Below, piece by piece: positions 52,183 through 60,750 of a stretch of 64,000 bases of DNA. Made by a program: the position numbers and the translations under genes. Where the stretch lies: assembly GCF_010731895.1 (NCBI RefSeq), contig NZ_AP022596.1, positions 1,798,001-1,862,000 on the forward strand. The letters are read 5' to 3'. Below the pieces are notes generated by a model. That model was not told the origin of the DNA and did not search any database. It worked only from the letters and a program-made list of their open reading frames with translations. This DNA is from Mycolicibacterium helvum. GTDB taxonomy: Bacteria > Actinomycetota > Actinomycetes > Mycobacteriales > Mycobacteriaceae. Position 1 is the stretch's first letter, and each line of letters starts with the position of its first letter.

Positions 52183-53016
52183 CTACCAGACCCGCACGTA
52201 GTCGACGAGCATCTGTGCCGGATAGTTGCCCTGCCGCGGATCCCCACCGCCCGAACCACTCACGGCCAGATTCAGCACCGGGAACATCCGGTAATCGGGG
52301 AAGTTGAAGGGCCAATCGTCGAGGGAGTACGCCGGGACAGTGAAGTACGGCTCGGCTCCGTCGACGTAGTCCTGCCAGAAGTACATCCCGGCGTCGTTCC
52401 AGGTGACCCGCCAGGTATGCCAGTTGCTGTCCACCCCAACCGGCTGTGTCGCGAACGACGTGCCATCCAGGCGGGCGTGCACGGTTGTGCCGGAAGGCCA
52501 TTCACCGTTGCCGTACCACTCGACCAGATCGACTTCGCCACCCACTTCGGGATGGTCGTTCATCAGCCACCAGGCCGGCCAGGCGCCCGCGGTCAGGCAG
52601 TCGAACTTGATCCGGGCTTCCCACGTGGTTCCGATTCCGCCCCACCAGTTTCCGAGAACCTTGCCGCTGACGAACTTATTGTTGTCGCGCGTCGCACGGA
52701 TGACGAGATTGGACTTGCCGTCTAAGAAGACGTGCTCGCGATCGTCGCGATACTGCCCCATGTTCTCGGGCCGGTCCCAGAACACCGGATTCTTGATGAG
52801 CTCGCGCTTCTGGGCGATGCGCCACTTGGCTCCATCCGGGGCCGAGCCCGCCGGACCGTCGAACTCGTCATGGAACAGGTAGGCCGGGGCCGCGGCATTG
52901 GGCGCGGGTGCTTGCGGACGGGTCGGCGTGGCTCCCGCGATCGGCATGGGCAGGGCTGCAGCGACAGCCCCGAATCCCGCCATCAGCATCAGACTTCGAC
53001 GATCAATATCAGGCAC
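52183..53016 (-). CDS. Glycoside hydrolase family 16, beta-1,3-glucanase-like (Rv0315-like)
   Basis: The protein has 277 residues from the GTG at 53016; a longer frame to 53136 exists, but this start gives a clean Tat signal (DIDRRSLMLMAGFGAVAAAL). The GH16 core has the catalytic motif E-V-D-L-V-E (Glu161 nucleophile, Asp163, Glu166 acid/base). Aromatic substrate-cleft residues lie in GAWPAWWLMND and NWHTWRVTW. It probably cleaves beta-1,3-linked glucan outside the cell. M. tuberculosis Rv0315 is a similar exported protein. Confidence 0.88.
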   Translation of the reverse strand: MPDIDRRSLMLMAGFGAVAAALPMPIAGATPTRPQAPAPNAAAPAYLFHDEFDGPAGSAPDGAKWRIAQKRELIKNPVFWDRPENMGQYRDDREHVFLDGKSNLVIRATRDNNKFVSGKVLGNWWGGIGTTWEARIKFDCLTAGAWPAWWLMNDHPEVGGEVDLVEWYGNGEWPSGTTVHARLDGTSFATQPVGVDSNWHTWRVTWNDAGMYFWQDYVDGAEPYFTVPAYSLDDWPFNFPDYRMFPVLNLAVSGSGGGDPRQGNYPAQMLVDYVRVW

Positions 53017-53511
53017 CGGTAAACCATAGAGGCGAAACCTCGCGGCCGATGTATCTGGGTGCGTTGTACAGTCACCTTTGCCCTTAACCATGTGTTGGGG
53101 ACCCGCAGAAAGCCTCGCTGATCTGCACAAACACACCAGCGCAGGTCACCCGGCGAGCCAGCAAAGAACTGTGCTGTGTCGCGACGACGGCGGCTACCAA
53201 GCCGCACTGACCACCTGGTCCAGATCGTCACCACCAACGACGCCGCCACCCCCAACAGCCACCCGAACGGTCGTCATTCCGTGTTGGCGGTTCAGGCAAC
53301 AACGGCAGCGCCCGACGGCGACGGCGCAAACACACGGTGACCTCGGCCTCCAGTGCGTATGCGCTGACCGCCGCGGGTTCGAGTCAGCGAGCCGAGTAAC
53401 CGACCCGTCGGACAAGGGCAAGCATGGGCACCCGCACCATTCATCGTTTGGGGTGGTCCTTGACCTGCCCGCTCGTCTACTATGCCCATGAACCAGCGAA
53501 GGGGTCAGCAA
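53017..53511. other. Intergenic region upstream of the GH16 and 53512 genes
   Basis: This is 495 bases with two open frames (137 codons plus, 219 codons minus overlapping the next gene), neither with a plausible start or motif. The region must contain divergent promoters for GH16 and the 53512 gene. It may include degraded coding remnants, but none was recognised. Confidence 0.4.
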
Positions 53512-54948
53512 ATGGGGTCGAATAAGTACGTCGGTTATGTCGGCGGTGTCGCTGTTGCAGTCGGGGTGGGAGCAGCCATTGCCGCTGCCGGCCAAGGCGT
53601 AGCAAGCGCGGATACCGGCAAATCCGATTCGTCGAGCGCGTCCGACTCGGCGAAGACCGACGCGGGACCAAAGAAGTCCACGACCGGCACCACCAAACGC
53701 CCCAAGCCGGTATCGAAGGTGAACGACAAGCCAAGCAGCGCAGCCGCTTCCGACACCAAGTCCGTCGCGTCGACGCCGACGAGTGCTAAGACCATCGCAG
53801 CAGATTTCGAGGCCGTCCAGGTCAAGAAACTGCAGGGCCTGTTCACCGGCCACGCGGCCCCGAGGCCGGCCGCGGCCACCCCGTCGACGACGCCGGAGAC
53901 CGCTGCCGCGGTGACGACCGAAACCACCGCCGCGGCGACCGCCGCCGCCACCCCAACGTTTACCTGGAACTGGAACCCGTTCCGGTGGATGCCGCCGGAG
54001 CCCGCGCCGCAGGACATGCCCGGCCCGATCTGGACCCTTGAACAGTCCTTCATAGCCGTGTTCCCGGACCTGGTAAAGCCAGTCGCCCGTGAAGGATTCG
54101 AGTTCGGCTACCGCCTCACCCAGATGGTCCCGTGGGTCAACGTCATCGTCCCGATCACGAACATCGTCGCTGAGCTACCCGACGCGTTGGCGGGCGACAA
54201 GGCCGCCGCCCAGCGGGTGATCAACAACCTGATCGTCACGATCAATCCGGTCGCGGTGTTGTACTACGGCTACAACGAGGTCGCCGACTTCCTCAACCTG
54301 GAAGCGCCCGCCCTGCAGCTGCAGAGCTGGTTCATCGCCTCGTTGTGGAACCTCTTCGACCCGTTCGCATTACTGCACAACCGCGGCGAGTCCGGGTTGC
54401 CGCTCTCGACGACGACTCCGCCGCCGGACCAGGTAACTCCGGAGGCTGCGGCCACCACCACGCTCGCCGCCGCGGTGCAGCCGTCGGCCAGCGACGTCAC
54501 CCTGCCTGAATCGTCCGACCCGTTCCGGGCCGACGATCCCAGGCCCTACGGGATGCCCACTACGGTGTACAACACCGAAAAGGCCTTGGTCGCAATCTTT
54601 CCCGCCGATGTGCAGCCTGTTGTGCGCGAGCTTTACGAGGCCAGCTGGCGGATGTCGCAGATCGTCCCCGGCCTGAACGCCGCGGTGCCGATCGCCGAGT
54701 TGCTGCCCGCTCTGTACCAGGGCGCGCTCGGCAATCGGACCGCCGCGCAGACGGCGATCAACAACGTGCTGCTGACCACCACGGCCCTGTCAATTCTGTA
54801 TTACGGCTACGACCAGCTCGCCGACCTATTGAACGTCGAAGCAGAAGCGCAGGCACTCAAGGTAGAGGTCTACGCCGCGGTGTGGGACCAGGCTGATCCG
54901 CACGGCTACCTGCACGTGCCGGGCCAGTCGGGTCTGCAAACCGTCTGA
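53512..54948 (+). CDS. Secreted protein with two copies of an unknown ~110-residue domain
   Basis: The protein has 478 residues from the ATG at 53512, with AAGGGG upstream. The leader MGSNKYVGYVGGVAVAVGVG belongs to the same signal-peptide type as the hydrolase at 1935. A Ser/Thr/Ala linker follows to about residue 150. Two homologous domains are visible: one from QSFIAVFPDLVKPVAREGFE to LYYGYNEVADFLNLEA, the other from KALVAIFPADVQPVVRELYE to LYYGYDQLADLLNVEA. Each has long hydrophobic helices and is followed by a D-P-aromatic/L segment. No family was recognised; envelope or pore function is speculative. Confidence 0.7.
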   Translation: MGSNKYVGYVGGVAVAVGVGAAIAAAGQGVASADTGKSDSSSASDSAKTDAGPKKSTTGTTKRPKPVSKVNDKPSSAAASDTKSVASTPTSAKTIAADFEAVQVKKLQGLFTGHAAPRPAAATPSTTPETAAAVTTETTAAATAAATPTFTWNWNPFRWMPPEPAPQDMPGPIWTLEQSFIAVFPDLVKPVAREGFEFGYRLTQMVPWVNVIVPITNIVAELPDALAGDKAAAQRVINNLIVTINPVAVLYYGYNEVADFLNLEAPALQLQSWFIASLWNLFDPFALLHNRGESGLPLSTTTPPPDQVTPEAAATTTLAAAVQPSASDVTLPESSDPFRADDPRPYGMPTTVYNTEKALVAIFPADVQPVVRELYEASWRMSQIVPGLNAAVPIAELLPALYQGALGNRTAAQTAINNVLLTTTALSILYYGYDQLADLLNVEAEAQALKVEVYAAVWDQADPHGYLHVPGQSGLQTV

Positions 54949-54960
54949 GTTCAACCGAAC

Positions 54961-55209
54961 TCACGCGGCGCCACCCGTATATGAGCTGGAGCCGTGCCCG
55001 AACGGGACTGGGTCATTCCAGTTGCCAACGCCATACGGCACGGACGGGTCAGTCCCATAGGGCACCTGAGGGTCCGGGCCAGTTTGAAGGCACTGATACG
55101 CCGTCGGGCAGGACGGCGATGTGTCGGCGGCTTCGGCAACACCGGCCACAGCCAGCCCAACGGCTGTCAGGGCACCGGCAAGGGTTGCAACGACTGCGGA
55201 TTTCCTCAT
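54961..55209 (-). CDS. Small secreted proline/tyrosine/glycine-rich protein
   Basis: The protein has 82 residues from the ATG at 55209, with GAAGGAAG upstream. Signal peptide MRKSAVVATLAGALTAVGLA is cleaved near AEA. The mature ~55-residue part has one cysteine pair (SCPTAYQC) and D-P-x-V-P-Y-G repeats. Function is unknown. It is divergent from the membrane/PoxB operon. Confidence 0.65.
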   Translation of the reverse strand: MRKSAVVATLAGALTAVGLAVAGVAEAADTSPSCPTAYQCLQTGPDPQVPYGTDPSVPYGVGNWNDPVPFGHGSSSYTGGAA

Positions 55210-55383
55210 GATCGACTTCCTTCGTCGACTCGAACTGCCTGATACCTCCAGTTATCCGCCCCAGTGCTGTCAGCGTCATTGGAGCTGGCCCCCAACAGGC
55301 TGTTCCAGCGAGCAGGTAGTACGTTTCGACCGGCCACCTGGTGGGGATACCAAGTCGGCACAACTCGACGCATGGGGGAATCG

Positions 55384-55614
55384 ATGAACAGTGGGGATAG
55401 CGCTGCGGGCGAGGTTCTCCGTACTCTAGGACTCGTGTTGAACCTCGCCGCGATCGTGGCGTTCGCGCTCTTCCTGAGCACGTTGGGGACCACTGGTCCC
55501 GGCGCATCGGCAGCAGCGGCGGGTGTCACCGTCGTCGCTTTCCTGGCCAGCCTGCTGTGCTTTGCCGCCGATCGCCGGCGCTCAGAGGCCGAGTTGACCG
55601 TCGCCGAGATCTAG
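55384..55614 (+). CDS. Small two-helix membrane protein
   Basis: The protein has 76 residues from the ATG at 55384; an in-frame ATG at 55372 is also possible, but GGGGGA sits at the right distance for 55384. Two membrane helices (GLVLNLAAIVAFALFLSTLG and AAAAGVTVVAFLASLLCFAA) are joined by a short loop, with a charged C-terminus. It is 2 bases upstream of the PoxB-like gene, so both are one operon. The function is unknown. Confidence 0.65.
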   Translation: MNSGDSAAGEVLRTLGLVLNLAAIVAFALFLSTLGTTGPGASAAAAGVTVVAFLASLLCFAADRRRSEAELTVAEI

Positions 55615-55616
55615 CG

Positions 55617-57353
55617 ATGCCGACCGTCGCTCAGCACATCCTTGCGGCGTTGCAGGCCAGTGGCGTCAGCCGTGTCTACGGGCTACCCGGCGATAGTCTC
55701 AACGGGTTCACTGATGCGATCCGGCGTGGCGAAGGGGTCACCTGGGAGCACGTGCGCCACGAGGAAACAGCGGCCTTCGCCGCGACCGCCGACGCGGCGT
55801 TGACCGGACGCCTGGCAGTTTGCGCCGGCAGCTGCGGACCAGGCAACACGCATCTGATCAACGGCCTCTACGACGCACAACGCACCCGCGTGCCGGTGTT
55901 GGCGATCGCCGCTCACATTCCGTTGAACGAGGTCGGCACCGGCTATTTCCAGGAGACGCATCCGCAGGAGTTGTTCCGCGAATGCAGCGTGTACTGCGAG
56001 TTGGTCAGCACGCCAGAGATGGCCCCGCGCCTTGTCGAGATCGCCATGAGAACCGCGATCGAGGAGAACGGCGTTGCGGTACTGGTGATTCCGGGCGAGG
56101 TATTCCTGGCCAAGGTGCCCGATCACGCGTGGAACTCTGCTCCGGTGCTACCGACCCGCTCGGTACTACGCCCCGACGACGACTCGCTGCGGCGCGCGGC
56201 GGACATTCTCAACGGGGGCTCGCGGGTGACCATCCTCGGCGGGGCGGGAACAGCCGGCGCGCACACCGAATTGATTCGACTGGCCGATACGCTGAATTCC
56301 CCTGTCGTGCACTCCTTCCGCGGCAAGGAGCACATCGAATACAGCAACCCATTCGACGTCGGAATGACCGGGCTTCTCGGTTTTGCCTCCGGGTACAAGG
56401 CCATCAAGGAAGCCGATGTCCTGCTGATGCTGGGCACCGACTTCCCATATTCGCAGTTCTATCCCGAAGACGCGAAGGTCATCCAGGTCGATATCCGGGG
56501 TAGTCATCTCGGGCGTCGCACCCCGGTCGATCTGGGGTTGGTCGGTTCGGTCAAGGACACGATCGACGCGCTGCTGCCGCTGTTGTCCCGCAAAGTCGAC
56601 CGGACGCACCTGGACAAGTCGCTCAACCACTATCGCCGCACCCGCAAATCTCTGGACGCGCTGGCGGTCAACGACCGCGATCGCGCCCCGATACGTCCGG
56701 AATATGTTGCCGCAGTGGCGAATCAGCTCGCCAAGGACGACGCGGTCTTCACCTTCGATGTCGGCTCTCCGACAATCTGGGCGGCGCGCTACCTGACGAT
56801 GAACGGCCACCGTCGGATCAGTGGGTCATTCACCCACGGGACGATGGCCTGTGCGCTGCCACATGCGATCGGGGCGCAGACCGCCTACCCGGGACGACAG
56901 GTGATCGCCCTGGCCGGCGATGGCGGGCTGACGATGCTGTTCGGGGAGTTGCTCACGCTGGTGCAGAACAATCTGCCGGTGAAGGTGATCGTCTTCAACA
57001 ACTCGTCGCTGAACTTCGTTGAGCTGGAGATGAAGGCGGCCGGGGTGGTCAACTTCGGCACCGAACTGAAGAACCCCGATTTCGGTGCCGTCGCCCAGGC
57101 GATCGGACTGTTTGGACGCCGGGTCGAGCATCCCGCCGATCTGAAGCAGGCAGTGGCCGACGCGCTGGCCCACGACGGTCCGGCCTTGGTCGATGTCGTC
57201 GTTGCCCGCCAGGAATTGTCCATTCCGCCGGCGATATCCGCCGAGCAGGCCAAGGGATTCACGCTGTACGCGATCCGCACCATCCTGGCCGGCCGGGCCG
57301 ACGAGTTGCTGGACTTGGTGAGTACCAACGTCGCCCGGCGCATTCTCGATTAG
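55617..57353 (+). CDS. ThDP-dependent enzyme, PoxB-like pyruvate oxidase/dehydrogenase
   Basis: The protein has 578 residues from the ATG at 55617. The N-terminal domain has VYGLPGDSLNGF and the catalytic Glu in RHEETAAFAA, and AGSCGPGNTHLINGL forms the ThDP active-site side. The central FAD/nucleotide-type domain has ILGGAGTAG. The C-terminal ThDP domain has ALAGDGGLTMLFGELLTLVQNNLPVKVI (a GDG-N motif, in parts). It matches the pyruvate:quinone oxidoreductase PoxB branch best, which yields acetate and CO2. Other branch members such as acetolactate synthase are less likely. Confidence 0.78.
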   Translation: MPTVAQHILAALQASGVSRVYGLPGDSLNGFTDAIRRGEGVTWEHVRHEETAAFAATADAALTGRLAVCAGSCGPGNTHLINGLYDAQRTRVPVLAIAAHIPLNEVGTGYFQETHPQELFRECSVYCELVSTPEMAPRLVEIAMRTAIEENGVAVLVIPGEVFLAKVPDHAWNSAPVLPTRSVLRPDDDSLRRAADILNGGSRVTILGGAGTAGAHTELIRLADTLNSPVVHSFRGKEHIEYSNPFDVGMTGLLGFASGYKAIKEADVLLMLGTDFPYSQFYPEDAKVIQVDIRGSHLGRRTPVDLGLVGSVKDTIDALLPLLSRKVDRTHLDKSLNHYRRTRKSLDALAVNDRDRAPIRPEYVAAVANQLAKDDAVFTFDVGSPTIWAARYLTMNGHRRISGSFTHGTMACALPHAIGAQTAYPGRQVIALAGDGGLTMLFGELLTLVQNNLPVKVIVFNNSSLNFVELEMKAAGVVNFGTELKNPDFGAVAQAIGLFGRRVEHPADLKQAVADALAHDGPALVDVVVARQELSIPPAISAEQAKGFTLYAIRTILAGRADELLDLVSTNVARRILD

Positions 57354-57420
57354 GGATTAACTCCTCGGCGTTCTGAGTTAAGCTCAGCATACTCAGCATG
57401 CCGACGGAACCGAGGAAGCG

Positions 57421-58434
57421 ATGCCCACTCACCGCGCCATACACGTGAAATCAGCCGGGGAACCGCTGGAGCTGGCGGAGGTGGAAACCCCGTCGCCGCC
57501 CGCGGATCACGTACGGATCGCCGTCAACGCCTGCGGTGTGTGCGGCACCGACCATGCCTTCGTCACCGGCGCCTTCCCGAATCTGTCCTGGCCCCTCACC
57601 CCCGGCCACGAAATTGCCGGCACGGTCGCCGAATTAGGCTCCGGTGTCGAGGGATTCGCGGTCGGTGACCGGGTGGCGGTGGGCTGGTTCGGCGGGAACT
57701 GCAACAAGTGTCTGCCCTGCCGCAAAGGCCAATTCATGCAATGCGTCAACCTGGAGGTACCCAGCTGGAACTATCCGGGTGGCTACGCGGAGTCGGTCAT
57801 CGCGCCGCGCACCGCACTGGCCCGGATCCCCGACGGGTTGTCATTCGCTGAAGCCGCACCGATGGGGTGTGCGGGGGTGACCACCTACAACGCGCTGCGC
57901 CAGACGAAGGCGGTGGCCGGGGACCGCGTCGCCGTCCTGGGCATCGGCGGGCTCGGCCATCTAGGCATTCAATGGGCGCGCGCCATGGGTTTCGAGACCA
58001 TCGCGATCGCCCGCGGGGCGGGCAAGGCGAACGACGCGAAGGAGCTGGGCGCCCATCACTACATCGACTCGACAGCCGGCGACGTGGCGCAGGCGCTGCA
58101 GGCACTCGGTGGCGCCCAGGCGGTGCTGGCCACCGCGGCCAACTCGGCGGCGATGGCGGCCACCGTCGGCGGGCTGGCGCCTCAGGGTGAGCTGGTGATC
58201 GTCGGGGCTACCTTCGATCCACTGCCGATCGCCCCAGGTGATCTGCTCTTTGGCAACTACAGCGTGGTCGGACATCCGTCGGGCACCTCAGCCGATGTGG
58301 AGGACACCCTTCATTTCGCATTGTTATCCGGGGTGCGGGCCCGCATCCAGGAGCTGCCACTGGCCCAGGCCGCCGAGGCCTACGCGGCGATGGACGAGGG
58401 CCGGGCGCGCTACCGCATGGTCCTGACGATGTGA
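57421..58434 (+). CDS. Zinc-dependent alcohol dehydrogenase
   Basis: The protein has 337 residues from the ATG at 57421, with GAGGA upstream. Catalytic zinc ligands are Cys in CGVCGTDH, GHE, and a later Cys in GCAGVTTYNAL. The structural zinc cluster is GNCNKCLPCRKGQFMQC. The Rossmann motif is VLGIGGLGHLGIQ. It oxidises alcohols or reduces aldehydes with NAD(P)H in the cytoplasm. Its stop abuts the stop of the minus-strand gene at 58435. Confidence 0.9.
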   Translation: MPTHRAIHVKSAGEPLELAEVETPSPPADHVRIAVNACGVCGTDHAFVTGAFPNLSWPLTPGHEIAGTVAELGSGVEGFAVGDRVAVGWFGGNCNKCLPCRKGQFMQCVNLEVPSWNYPGGYAESVIAPRTALARIPDGLSFAEAAPMGCAGVTTYNALRQTKAVAGDRVAVLGIGGLGHLGIQWARAMGFETIAIARGAGKANDAKELGAHHYIDSTAGDVAQALQALGGAQAVLATAANSAAMAATVGGLAPQGELVIVGATFDPLPIAPGDLLFGNYSVVGHPSGTSADVEDTLHFALLSGVRARIQELPLAQAAEAYAAMDEGRARYRMVLTM

Positions 58435-58836
58435 CTACTCGGCCTCGTCGGGTTCGTCGTCGGCGTCGGTGGCTGCATCCAAGACGCTGACGTCGATGCC
58501 GTAGGGCAGGAACCGCACGTTGCGGCTGATGTCGGTGTTGTGTTTGTTGGCGCGCAGCGCGTCGAGTTCGTTCTGGTAGACCTGCTCGACGTGTGCCTTG
58601 CCATCAGGTCCCGTGATGTAGATGGCCCACACTCCGTCGCCGGCCTCTCCCGCGGTCTCCGGCTGCGACCGGGGCCGCGAACGGCGGGTGAACTCGTCGA
58701 ACAGCACCCCGAATCCGGCGTTCTCTCCTGAGCTGTTCAGGAATCGGCCGAAGGCATCGCGAAGGCTTTCACTGGCCTCCCGCACCACGCGATCGATATC
58801 GTCGGGATCGAACCCGAACGGTCCGTTGTTCTCCAT
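58435..58836 (-). CDS. Conserved acidic protein of unknown function
   Basis: The protein has 133 residues from the ATG at 58836 (MENNGPFGFDPDDIDRVVREA). An N-terminal amphipathic helix region (SESLRDAFGRFLN) leads to a small beta domain with VWAIYITGPDGKAHVEQVYQNELDALRAN and LPYGIDVSVLD. There is no signal or membrane helix. It may be a regulatory or structural cytoplasmic protein. It is tail-to-tail with the alcohol dehydrogenase with no gap. Confidence 0.6.
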   Translation of the reverse strand: MENNGPFGFDPDDIDRVVREASESLRDAFGRFLNSSGENAGFGVLFDEFTRRSRPRSQPETAGEAGDGVWAIYITGPDGKAHVEQVYQNELDALRANKHNTDISRNVRFLPYGIDVSVLDAATDADDEPDEAE

Positions 58837-58911
58837 AGCTGCCAGTGTGCGCGTAATTCCTGGTCCCGTCGACAAGCTGAACTTCGCGGCCAGCGAAACC
58901 GTGTCCCCATC

Positions 58912-59823
58912 ATGTCTGCCTCCGCGCGAACTCGGTTCCTCAGCAGCTCAGCGGCCACCGCGATCGTGGCGCTCTCTATCGCTCCCCTGGCGCTGCCGGT
59001 CAAAGCCCGCATCGCCACCGTCACCGCCCCGGATATCGAATTAGCTGCCGCTCCGATCGGCGTGATACCCCTGGCGTTCCTAGGGAATCAGCTGACGTTC
59101 TGCAGCCTGATTTGCCCGTTCATCGTGCAGGGTGCGGTGACAGTTCCGATCGGGGTGGCTGAGGCCCCAGCCGTGTTCCTCCAAACCTTGCTACAGAGCG
59201 GCAATTTCGCGGGATCGCTCGGTGCGGCGGTGTCGGCTGTGACAATCCCGGCCGACGCAGCCGCTGAAGGCATCATCGGCAATGATCTGACTTTGGTGCT
59301 GCCCAAGGCGCAGAACACTCTTGAGGTCGCCGTCGTACAGCTCATGAACGTGATCTCCGGCCAGACGACACCGGGTGCGGCGCGCAATACGATCCTGCAA
59401 GCGCTCAATCAGCCGCCCGGGACGCCAACGATTCCGGTTGGCGCGCACGGGCTCCTGCAGGTCGCCACCGTCGAGGCCATCAACGTCGCCTCCGCAGTGG
59501 CGTTCCAGGCAGGTGAGACGCTGCTGCTGGGTGTGGTCCGGTCCGCCAACGCGGCTGCCACCACTCTGGCGAGCACCCATGATGTGCGTGCGGCGATATC
59601 AGCCGGGCTGGAATCGGCACGCTCGACGCTCACCGTGGCACGCGACCAGGTGACCACCGCGGTGAGCACTGCGATCACCAATATCAGATCAGCAGCCGGA
59701 CAGCCGGTTTCAGCGGCGGTAAAGACTCAGCGGCAGGTCGGCCATGGTGACAAAGCCGGCAGCGGCGTTGCACACCGCAATAGTGGCGTTCACAGCCTGC
59801 ATCGCGGTCGCCACGCTGGCTGA
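58912..59823 (+). CDS. Secreted hydrophobic protein of unknown function, 3' end overlapping the next gene
   Basis: This 303-residue protein starts at the ATG at 58912. The signal-like N-terminus (FLSSSAATAIVALSIAPLAL) is followed by a mostly small-residue helical body with LTFCSLICPFIVQGAVTVP and repeated Ala/Val/Thr helices. From about residue 268 the sequence becomes polar and basic (KTQRQVGHGDKAGSG); this part lies antisense to the neighbouring reductase. The original stop may have been lost. No family was recognised. Confidence 0.55.
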   Translation: MSASARTRFLSSSAATAIVALSIAPLALPVKARIATVTAPDIELAAAPIGVIPLAFLGNQLTFCSLICPFIVQGAVTVPIGVAEAPAVFLQTLLQSGNFAGSLGAAVSAVTIPADAAAEGIIGNDLTLVLPKAQNTLEVAVVQLMNVISGQTTPGAARNTILQALNQPPGTPTIPVGAHGLLQVATVEAINVASAVAFQAGETLLLGVVRSANAAATTLASTHDVRAAISAGLESARSTLTVARDQVTTAVSTAITNIRSAAGQPVSAAVKTQRQVGHGDKAGSGVAHRNSGVHSLHRGRHAG

Positions 59824-60747
59824 GCGGACATGCTCGGCGAGCGGAACGTCTCGGCGAAAGCTGGCCAGTGTCATCAGATGTGCTTGCATCGACGGTGCGC
59901 CTTCGATGGTGACAGTCCAGCCGTGCTGGGGCGTCGGCCAGTGTTTAGGTTGTGGCTCCCCGACAGTCCAGAGAGTTTCGACCTCCACAACCGGCTCGCC
60001 GTTGCTCAAGCCGGACCATCGCCAGTGTTGACCGGCGACCGTGCCGGCGCGCAGGGTACGCCCGCACACGTCGCGATCGACACTGGCCCCAATCACCTCC
60101 AGGTCGGTGGTGACCTCGTCAACACCGAGGCCCAGCGCGTCCCCAAGTAGCCAAACCTGTTCCTGGAAAAGCTGACTGGTGAATCGCAGCCCATCACTCT
60201 GGGCGTCGACGTCGGCCAGCGGGCTGCCGAAGTGCATCTGGTCGAAGGTGATCTCCACGCTGTCGTAGACCGACCAGTCGGCGCGCTCCTGCACCTTGAC
60301 GTGCTCGATGGTCCGTGACATTCCAGTCAGCGCCAACGGGACGACGACACCGAGGTTGCCCGGGTTCAGTCCGGTGCCGTGCAGGGAGCTGTTGCCGTCG
60401 ATGCAGGCCTGCTGCAGTCGTTCGCGGTCGCGGCGTTCCATCCGCGCAGGGTGGAACGCGAACGCGGTGGTGATCAGGTTGGCGCCGGAGGCCAGGATGG
60501 TGGCGGCTTCGTCGACCGACGGGTGGCGCGGGGCGTAGACGACGGCATCGACCTCGGCGGTGTCAACCTCGATGGCCGCGGTGACGCCGATCGGTTCAGC
60601 TCCGGCCAGCACGCCGGCGTCGGTCCCGGCCTTGCCCTCGGAATAGACTTTGACCCCAACCAATTCCAGATCGGGATGGCCGAGGATGCCGCGGATAGCT
60701 TCGACGCCCACCGCCCCGGTGCCCCATTGCACGACGCGGTAGGCCAT
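59710..60747 (-). CDS. Dihydrodipicolinate reductase-like NAD(P)-binding protein
   Basis: The protein has 345 residues from the ATG at 60747. N-terminal Rossmann motif VVQWGTGAVGVEAIRGI and GVKVYSEGKAGTD resemble actinobacterial DapB-fold amine/oxo reductases. The rest lacks the true DapB catalytic motif, so lysine synthesis is unlikely. It probably reduces or oxidises an unknown small molecule. It is 3 bases downstream of the 60751 gene, in one operon controlled from the promoter shared with the TetR gene. Confidence 0.75.
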   Translation of the reverse strand: MAYRVVQWGTGAVGVEAIRGILGHPDLELVGVKVYSEGKAGTDAGVLAGAEPIGVTAAIEVDTAEVDAVVYAPRHPSVDEAATILASGANLITTAFAFHPARMERRDRERLQQACIDGNSSLHGTGLNPGNLGVVVPLALTGMSRTIEHVKVQERADWSVYDSVEITFDQMHFGSPLADVDAQSDGLRFTSQLFQEQVWLLGDALGLGVDEVTTDLEVIGASVDRDVCGRTLRAGTVAGQHWRWSGLSNGEPVVEVETLWTVGEPQPKHWPTPQHGWTVTIEGAPSMQAHLMTLASFRRDVPLAEHVRSASVATAMQAVNATIAVCNAAAGFVTMADLPLSLYRR

Positions 60748-60750
60748 CAG

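Noticed and set aside
53078..53491. 137-codon plus-strand frame in the GH16 upstream region
   Set aside because: No start context, Arg/Thr/Pro composition typical of a non-coding high-GC frame, no recognisable motif.
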